Shown here: positions 14,586 through 18,777 of the stretch, piece after piece
Layout: each line of letters opens with the position of its first letter
Numbering within the stretch: position 1 is the stretch's first letter
DNA from: Clostridiales bacterium
GTDB taxonomy: Bacteria; Bacillota; Clostridia; Christensenellales; QALW01
DNA length: 18,777 nucleotides
NCBI GenBank assembly: GCA_018376855.1
Contig: JAHAAN010000021.1
Coordinates: 1 to 18,777 of the forward strand
Reading direction: 5' to 3'
The notes under the pieces: model-generated
Told to the model about the DNA's origin: nothing
Databases searched by the model: none
The model's input: only the letters and a program-made list of their open reading frames with translations
Made by a program: the position numbers and the translations under genes

Positions 14586-15119
14586 ATGAAGAGGTTTCTT
14601 GTTGCTGTGCTGATCGTTGCAATGGTCAGCATGATGGGACTGGTTGCTTTTGCTGCGTATCCGACGGCTTCGGAGAGCTGGAACATTAAGGCTGTAGTAG
14701 ACGTAGATGCGGGTACCGTTACTTTTACTTATGAAGTAAAAGGTTTGACGCCTGCATGGACTGAGATGGCGATCTATGAGTCCAAACCGAATTTTGAAGG
14801 TAAGGATATGACGGATGAAGGGGCTCCTTTTAAGCTGGCTATCGGCAGAGCAAATAATGCAACATACCAAACTGAGCGCGTAATTAAAAAGGGTACCACC
14901 GGTAATGCCGACGAGTGGTCTTTTGAAGAGGGTAAAACTTATTATGCTGCTCTGTGCGCTTGCGACGGTAGTGGTTGGATGTGGGCTCCGGATCAGGTGC
15001 TTTCTTTCACTTACAGCAAATCCGATGCGCCCGCTGCAACTGCCGACGTTTCCACAATCGCTTTCGCGGTAGCGTCCGTGCTCGGCTGCGGCGCTTTGGC
15101 TGTTCGTAAAAAGAGATAA
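14586..15119 (+). CDS. Secreted/surface protein with C-terminal sorting-type signal, paralog 1
   Basis: 177 aa. The signal peptide is MKRFLVAVLIVAMV and onward, with cleavage expected after AFA (about 23), leaving mature AYP. The middle (24-145) is a probable beta-sandwich with WNIKAVVDVDAGTVTFTY, EMAIYESKPNFEGKDMTDEG and FEEGKTYYAALCAC. The C-terminus has PAATADVSTIAFAV, a hydrophobic stretch, then GCGALAVRKKR. This is the tripartite form of a cell-wall sorting signal, with PxTADxS in place of LPxTG, so sortase or a related transpeptidase anchoring is inferred. A Cys lies inside the hydrophobic part. I do not recognise the domain and function is unknown. The gene has its own promoter and terminator and a strong ribosome site, suggesting high expression. 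It is a tandem paralog of 15309-15827. Confidence 0.88.
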   Translation: MKRFLVAVLIVAMVSMMGLVAFAAYPTASESWNIKAVVDVDAGTVTFTYEVKGLTPAWTEMAIYESKPNFEGKDMTDEGAPFKLAIGRANNATYQTERVIKKGTTGNADEWSFEEGKTYYAALCACDGSGWMWAPDQVLSFTYSKSDAPAATADVSTIAFAVASVLGCGALAVRKKR

Positions 15120-15136
15120 TTTTCTTTCGGAAAAGT

Positions 15137-15166
15137 AAAAAACGGCGGGTTTCCGCCGTTTTTTTT
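15137..15166 (+). terminator. Rho-independent terminator of paralog 1
   Basis: A perfect 12-bp stem (15137-15148 with 15153-15164, AAAAAACGGCGG/CCGCCGTTTTTT) has a GTTT loop and a run of eight T's ending at 15166. It lies 17 bp after the stop codon. Confidence 0.95.
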
Positions 15167-15249
15167 ATGTTATCAATACGAAGGGGAGATTCAGCGGCAA
15201 TGGTCGCGGTTTTTGGTTGAAAAGTTTTCCGTTTTTTTTAATTCTAATA

Positions 15250-15279
15250 TTGACTTTTCTTTTTTCAATATGCTATAAT
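15250..15279 (+). promoter_or_regulatory. Sigma-A promoter of second paralogous surface protein gene
   Basis: TTGACT (15250-15255), an 18-bp spacer and TATAAT (15274-15279). AGGAGGAAGACACAATGAAGA then matches the region before and across the start of paralog 1. Confidence 0.87.
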
Positions 15280-15308
15280 AGAAAAAAACTATATAGGAGG
15301 AAGACACA

Positions 15309-15827
15309 ATGAAGAAGTTTCTTGTTGCTGTGCTGGTCGTTGCAATGGTCGGCATGATGGGTCTGGTTGCGTTTGCTGCGTATCCGCAAACAACGGAAGA
15401 TTGGAACGTTCAAGCAAAGGTTCAGGAGGATGGAAGCGTATTAATTACATATGCCGCTCCCGGAAATGTAAACAATGTTGAAATGGCTATTTATGCCGAG
15501 AAGCCTGATTTTACCGGCAAGGATATGACGGATGCCGGCGCTACTTACACGGATAAGATTGACAACGGCGGAGCGAACCATCCCACAGAGCGTCTTTTGA
15601 CGGTGGGCACCGGCGCGAATGCGTATCCTTTTGAAGAGGGAAAGACCTATTATATTACTCTGTGCTCTTTAACGGATGGTGCAAACTGGACATGGAATGT
15701 AACGCCTGTTGCGTTCACCTACAGCACGAAAGGCGAGCCCGTTGCAACTGCCGACGTTTCTACGATCGCTTTCGCGGTAGCGTCCGTGCTCGGCTGCGGT
15801 GCGCTGGCTGTTCGCAAAAAGAGATAA
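15309..15827 (+). CDS. Secreted/surface protein with C-terminal sorting-type signal, paralog 2
   Basis: 172 aa. The signal peptide (MKKFLVAVLVVAMV and onward, cleavage after AFA) differs from paralog 1 at only a few residues. The last 27 residues, from ATADVSTIAF to AVRKKR, are identical to it, although the DNA has six differences in 84 bases, all synonymous. The middle is clearly homologous but divergent: EMAIYAEKPDFTGKDMTDAG and FEEGKTYYITLC are shared, loops differ in length and sequence. This pattern fits selection for shared secretion and anchoring signals with a fast-changing exposed domain. Function is unknown. It is a separate transcription unit, 189 bp after paralog 1. Confidence 0.88.
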   Translation: MKKFLVAVLVVAMVGMMGLVAFAAYPQTTEDWNVQAKVQEDGSVLITYAAPGNVNNVEMAIYAEKPDFTGKDMTDAGATYTDKIDNGGANHPTERLLTVGTGANAYPFEEGKTYYITLCSLTDGANWTWNVTPVAFTYSTKGEPVATADVSTIAFAVASVLGCGALAVRKKR

Positions 15828-15857
15828 TCAAAGCTTAGCGAAGAGTAACACGATGGG

Positions 15858-15892
15858 AAGAGACTGTTTTATAAAGCAGTCTCTTTCTTTTT
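15858..15892 (+). terminator. Rho-independent terminator of paralog 2
   Basis: A 9-bp perfect stem (15858-15866 with 15877-15885, AAGAGACTG/CAGTCTCTT), possibly extended into the loop, is followed by TCTTTTTG. It lies about 30 bp after the stop codon. Confidence 0.9.
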
Positions 15893-16227
15893 GTGTGAAG
15901 ATTCTGTTGAAACGCTTATGAGCGCAAGGCTGCGTCGCCGTAAGACGCTATAATGAAAGCAAACTATTTTATAGTAATAAAATAACTTCGTTAAGGCGAT
16001 TTTTAGACCGTGCCGTATAATGGTTAAAATTGTGCAAAATGATGTTAGCAAAATGCATTTTAATAGCAATAAAAGTATGCTATACTTTACAAACAGTTAA
16101 AAGCGTGGATAAAGCTTGAAAGAAAAATATTTTGCATTTCGTTTTTCGGCTTTTGCTACTGTATAAACAGCGGCGCATCTTTAAGGAAAGGAAACTTTTG
16201 TTTTGCGAAAGTCATGGTCGTAAATAT
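15893..16227. other. Intergenic stretch before the TIM-barrel isomerase gene
   Basis: About 335 bp, AT-rich, with no credible gene. It holds an extended -10 promoter candidate, TGCTATACT (16078-16086), with a poor -35. An AAGGAAAGG ribosome-site-like sequence is at 16183-16191. Confidence 0.5.
16078..16086 (+). promoter_or_regulatory. Extended -10 promoter candidate for the isomerase gene
   Basis: TGCTATACT carries the TGn extension and a -10 box matching TATAAT at five of six positions; the -35 region is only TTTTAA-like. It lies about 140 bp upstream of the chosen ATG. Confidence 0.5.
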
Positions 16228-17073
16228 ATGAAGCTGGGGTTAAGTATTGTTTCTTTACTGAAGCATTTTACCAGTAATGAAGTGATTGATATGTTGGCTA
16301 AAGCGGGAATAGAGTGTGTGGATTTTCCTTTTTACACTAATGATATGGTGGATCCGTGGCCTTTTGCATGCGAGAGCGAAGCACTGCGCCGTGTTGAAGA
16401 ACTTAGAGCATATGCTGCGGATAGGGGGATCTCCTTCCACCAAGCGCATGAGCCTTTTACGCACGGACTGGGAGGAGATAAACTGAAGTGTATGCGCATA
16501 GCGGCTGCATTGGGGTGCAAATATTTTGTTATGCATCCTGTTTTCACTATGAGCTATGAGGATTTTGCCGCATATCCGGATAAAGAAGAGGAAGCCTTGA
16601 AAGAATATTTTCCGCCTCTTGCGGCTTTGGCAGGAAATGAGGGGCTTAAAGTGGCTGTTGAAAATATTTTCGGTTATGATTCCAAGCGGGATACAGTGTA
16701 TAAAATTGCTATGGCTCGGCCTGAAGTTCATAAAGCGGTAGCGTCTTGCTCGCCTTATCTGTGCGCATGTTTGGATGTGGGGCATGCCAATATTGCCGGA
16801 AACGATCCGGCTCAGGTTGTAAAAACGTTGGGCGGCAGCTTGGAAGTTCTGCATGTGCATGACAGTAAGGACCGCACTTTTGAGCATACGGTTCCTTTTT
16901 TGGGGAATATAGATTGGCAGGGCTTTATGGATAGCCTGAAAGAGATTGACTACAAGGGCGTATTTTCCTTTGAAGTGGATAACTTCTTGAATGCGTTTCC
17001 TCCTCAGCTTATGCCCAAAGCAGTGCGAATGGTTGGGGAAATAGGGCGTTATATGAAGCGTATGAGCAGGTAA
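16228..17073 (+). CDS. Sugar phosphate isomerase/epimerase-like TIM-barrel protein
   Basis: 281 aa from the ATG at 16228, where the typical N-terminus MKLGLSIVSL begins. That ATG lacks a good ribosome site. An in-frame TTG at 16198 has AGGAAAGG six bases upstream and would add ten residues, so the start is uncertain. The fold is the xylose-isomerase-like/AP-endonuclease-2 barrel: FHQAHEPFTHG (70-80), FVMHPVF (100-106), VAVENIFGY with E145, CLDVGHANI with D183 and H186, VLHVHDS with H209 and H211, and FSFEVD with E249. These residues form the usual divalent-metal site. Relatives isomerise or epimerise sugars, inositols or hydroxypyruvate-like substrates; the substrate is not readable here. The neighbouring GH32 gene suggests, without proof, a link to carbohydrate use. 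Confidence 0.86.
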   Translation: MKLGLSIVSLLKHFTSNEVIDMLAKAGIECVDFPFYTNDMVDPWPFACESEALRRVEELRAYAADRGISFHQAHEPFTHGLGGDKLKCMRIAAALGCKYFVMHPVFTMSYEDFAAYPDKEEEALKEYFPPLAALAGNEGLKVAVENIFGYDSKRDTVYKIAMARPEVHKAVASCSPYLCACLDVGHANIAGNDPAQVVKTLGGSLEVLHVHDSKDRTFEHTVPFLGNIDWQGFMDSLKEIDYKGVFSFEVDNFLNAFPPQLMPKAVRMVGEIGRYMKRMSR

Positions 17074-17182
17074 AATGCGATCGTTTTTGGATTCGCAGGG
17101 GCTTGCCGGCGGTTGAATTGCATGGGGCATGCTTCTATTTGCACATTCGGCTGTGTTTGTTGAATTTTGGAAGATGAGATTT

Positions 17183-17214
17183 GGAAACGGCGGATTAAAG
17201 CCGTTTTCTTTTTT
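17183..17214 (+). terminator. Rho-independent terminator after the isomerase gene
   Basis: A 9-bp stem (17183-17191 with 17200-17208, one G-T pair, core AAACGGC/GCCGTTT) has an 8-nt loop, followed by six T's. It lies about 110 bp beyond the stop codon and separates this gene from the GH32 gene. Confidence 0.85.
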
Positions 17215-17297
17215 CTGTTTTTTGTGGATTTATATTGACTTTCGAGCAGCTTCAGGGTTTATTATAAATATAAAGTTAATTATTTGGAGGGAAAGCG

Positions 17298-18777
17298 ATG
17301 AAAAACAGGAGAGTGGCAACGGCGTTATTTTTGCTCTGCGCGTTATTTTTGGGGGCGGTTATGCCGATATATGCTTACGGTTCGGGGGGCAATCAGACTC
17401 CGTGGACGGATTCAAAGCTGAAACGTTATATATACTGCGACGTTTCGTTGGAGGATCGGCAGGTGGAGCTGGGAGAGGGCGGCGAATACTGTATTATTCC
17501 GAAGTCGCCTACCAATATTGAGGCGCAAATTAGGAGTGGTCGTTTTTGCATTACCGCAAATCCGGACGGAGAACACCCGAATGCGGCTGCAATGGTTCTT
17601 TCCCTTGGCGGCAGGCTGGAAGAGGGTATGCTGGCGCGTGCGCAGGGCGGCGGATTTTATTTTGAGAACCGTTTAAACGAGGCAGTGTGGATCATTGCCG
17701 CGCAGTGCGGAAACGGATATTATACCCGTTTGGGGGAGGGAAAGCCTTACCGGCTTGTCAGTGTGGAGGAGATTTCTTCGGCCTCGGTCGGAGTGTCGCC
17801 CAATCAGGGGCAGATTTATATTCCTAAAGGGTTCCGCGGTTATGTGCTTTACGAGCTTTCGGATATGACGGAGCGGATCGAAGAGCCGCAGGTGCGGGAG
17901 GGAATGATCGGGCTGCGGTTTGGAAGTGTTTCGTTTGAACGCGGCGCAGGCAGTATGGTGTGGGATGACTTCTTTCTTTGGGGAGAGGATATTCCCGAAA
18001 ACATTTCGGAGGATACTCCGATATTGTGTGATTTATCGCTTCGTGGAGCGGTTCTTGGAAGCGAATTTGAGAAGGGGCGGCAGAACTACTACGCGCTTGC
18101 CGTGCATGACGCCGCTAAATGCGAAGTAGCGGCGGAGGTTCCTGCCGGGGTTTCCTTGAAAATCAACGGAAAAAAAGCGGCGTCCGGCGAGTCGGTTCCC
18201 GTAGCGCTGGCGGTAGGGCAAAATACGGTTTTGCTCACAGCGGAAAATGCGCGGGGAGAAAAAAGCTCCGTTACTCTGCGCATTGAACGCGCGGAGAATC
18301 CGGATACGTTATACAGCGATCCGTACCGCCCCATTTTGCATTTTACGCCCTACCGATTTTCAATGAATGATCCTAATGGGTTGGTTTATAATGCCGCAAC
18401 GGGGGAATACCATCTGTATTTTCAATGTGATCGACCCATTAATTCCGCTTATGCGGTAGAGAATAATCAGAAATCGTGGGGGCACGCCGTGAGCCGCGAT
18501 CTTGTTTCGTGGCGGGAGCTGGAGCCTGCGATCCTGCCTGATGACAACGGAACGATCTGGTCGGGAAGCTGCGTGATCGATGCAGAAAACACATCGGGAT
18601 TTTTTGATGAAAATACGCCTAAAGAGGCAAGAATGGTAGCGTTTTATACATATTATGGCGGAACAAAGCCGGAAAACGGACTGTGTTCGGTGGGCATTGC
18701 CTATTCTGAGGATAACGGAAATACTTTTATCAAGCCCTTTGACTCTCCCATTATTCCGAACACGGGGAACATGTATC
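17298..18777 (+). CDS. Secreted glycoside hydrolase family 32 enzyme (fructan hydrolase), 3' part outside window
   Basis: The frame is open from the ATG at 17298 (GGAGG 7 nt upstream) to the right edge, 493 codons. A signal peptide is at 1-26 (MKNRRVATALFLLCALFLGA, cleavage near AYA). Residues 30-245 form an unassigned, probably beta-sandwich region containing IYIPKGFRGYVLYEL, similar in style to carbohydrate-binding or LamG-like modules. Residues about 265-335 resemble a cadherin-like beta-sandwich (VSLKINGKKAASG, ending SSVTLRIERAEN). The GH32 five-bladed propeller begins at about 345: RPILHFTPYRFSMNDPNGLVY with nucleophile D358, HLYFQ, SWGHAVSRDLVSWRELEPA and IWSGSCVID. Trp of the usual WMNDPNG is Ser here. 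The RDP and EC (acid/base) motifs lie beyond the end. Activity on levan, inulin or sucrose is inferred from the family. Confidence 0.92.
   Translation, partial: MKNRRVATALFLLCALFLGAVMPIYAYGSGGNQTPWTDSKLKRYIYCDVSLEDRQVELGEGGEYCIIPKSPTNIEAQIRSGRFCITANPDGEHPNAAAMVLSLGGRLEEGMLARAQGGGFYFENRLNEAVWIIAAQCGNGYYTRLGEGKPYRLVSVEEISSASVGVSPNQGQIYIPKGFRGYVLYELSDMTERIEEPQVREGMIGLRFGSVSFERGAGSMVWDDFFLWGEDIPENISEDTPILCDLSLRGAVLGSEFEKGRQNYYALAVHDAAKCEVAAEVPAGVSLKINGKKAASGESVPVALAVGQNTVLLTAENARGEKSSVTLRIERAENPDTLYSDPYRPILHFTPYRFSMNDPNGLVYNAATGEYHLYFQCDRPINSAYAVENNQKSWGHAVSRDLVSWRELEPAILPDDNGTIWSGSCVIDAENTSGFFDENTPKEARMVAFYTYYGGTKPENGLCSVGIAYSEDNGNTFIKPFDSPIIPNTGNMY

Noticed and set aside
14397..14870. Minus-strand 157-codon frame over the promoter and start of paralog 1
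   Set aside because: It overlaps a strong promoter and a convincing secreted protein on the other strand; it has no ribosome site.
16255..17130. Long minus-strand frame (291 codons) opposite the isomerase gene
   Set aside because: The plus strand encodes a conserved TIM barrel with its metal ligands; the minus reading shows no family features.
17235..17268. Promoter for the GH32 gene (TTGACT plus TATAAA)
   Set aside because: The spacer would be 22 bp and no better -10 stands at 16-18 bp; a promoter is probably here, but I could not fix its boxes. No clear cre site was found either.

Overview
The window looks like chromosomal DNA of an endospore-forming, low-to-mid GC Gram-positive bacterium of the class Clostridia, probably a gut Oscillospiraceae-type organism. 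The evidence is a full spoIIE, a PerR-type Fur regulator with its complete ligand set, a DUF896 (YnzC-type) protein, an MnmM/YtqB tRNA methyltransferase, strong AGGAGG ribosome sites, textbook sigma-A promoters (several with exact 17-bp spacers) and U-tailed terminators. The assignment is an inference from gene families; no 16S sequence is present.

Layout. (1) 1-980, minus strand: the 5' part of a large collagen-like Gly-X-Y surface protein that runs off the left edge. The proline/valine-rich plus-strand reading of the same DNA is only its antisense shadow. A gene-poor stretch of about 700 bp follows, ending in a terminator, tRNA-Ala(GGC) and its promoter. (2) 1859-4453: a minus-strand SGNH hydrolase, and divergent from it a two-gene plus-strand membrane operon (small 4-helix protein plus an ArsP_2-type heavy-metal permease). 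(3) 4519-9157, minus strand: the perR-araC pair and the operon DUF896-ychF-ade, each with a recognisable promoter or ribosome site. (4) 9176-11482, minus: spoIIE, with a promoter that resembles a Spo0A-activated one. (5) 11779-14370: mnmM on the plus strand, converging on a minus-strand pair (radical SAM protein and DUF4130 protein) that forms a known but uncharacterised putative DNA modification/repair module. (6) 14586-15827: tandem paralogous secreted proteins with near-identical ends and divergent middles, each with its own promoter and terminator. (7) 16228-end: a TIM-barrel sugar isomerase/epimerase-like enzyme, then the 5' part of a secreted GH32 fructan hydrolase that runs off the right edge.

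The most unusual signal is non-coding. Two 73-77 bp GC-rich elements (4519-4591 and 9081-9157) share one architecture: a long outer stem with the same core enclosing exactly three small hairpins, a four-way-junction or cloverleaf shape. They are in opposite orientations, and both lie within 20 bp of the stop codon of a minus-strand gene (ade and spoIIE). This looks like a dispersed palindromic repeat family. Other items worth attention are the paralogous surface-protein pair with a PxTADxS-like C-terminal signal carrying a conserved Cys, the radical SAM/DUF4130 pair without a visible uracil-DNA glycosylase partner, and the long ancillary N-terminal part of the GH32 enzyme.
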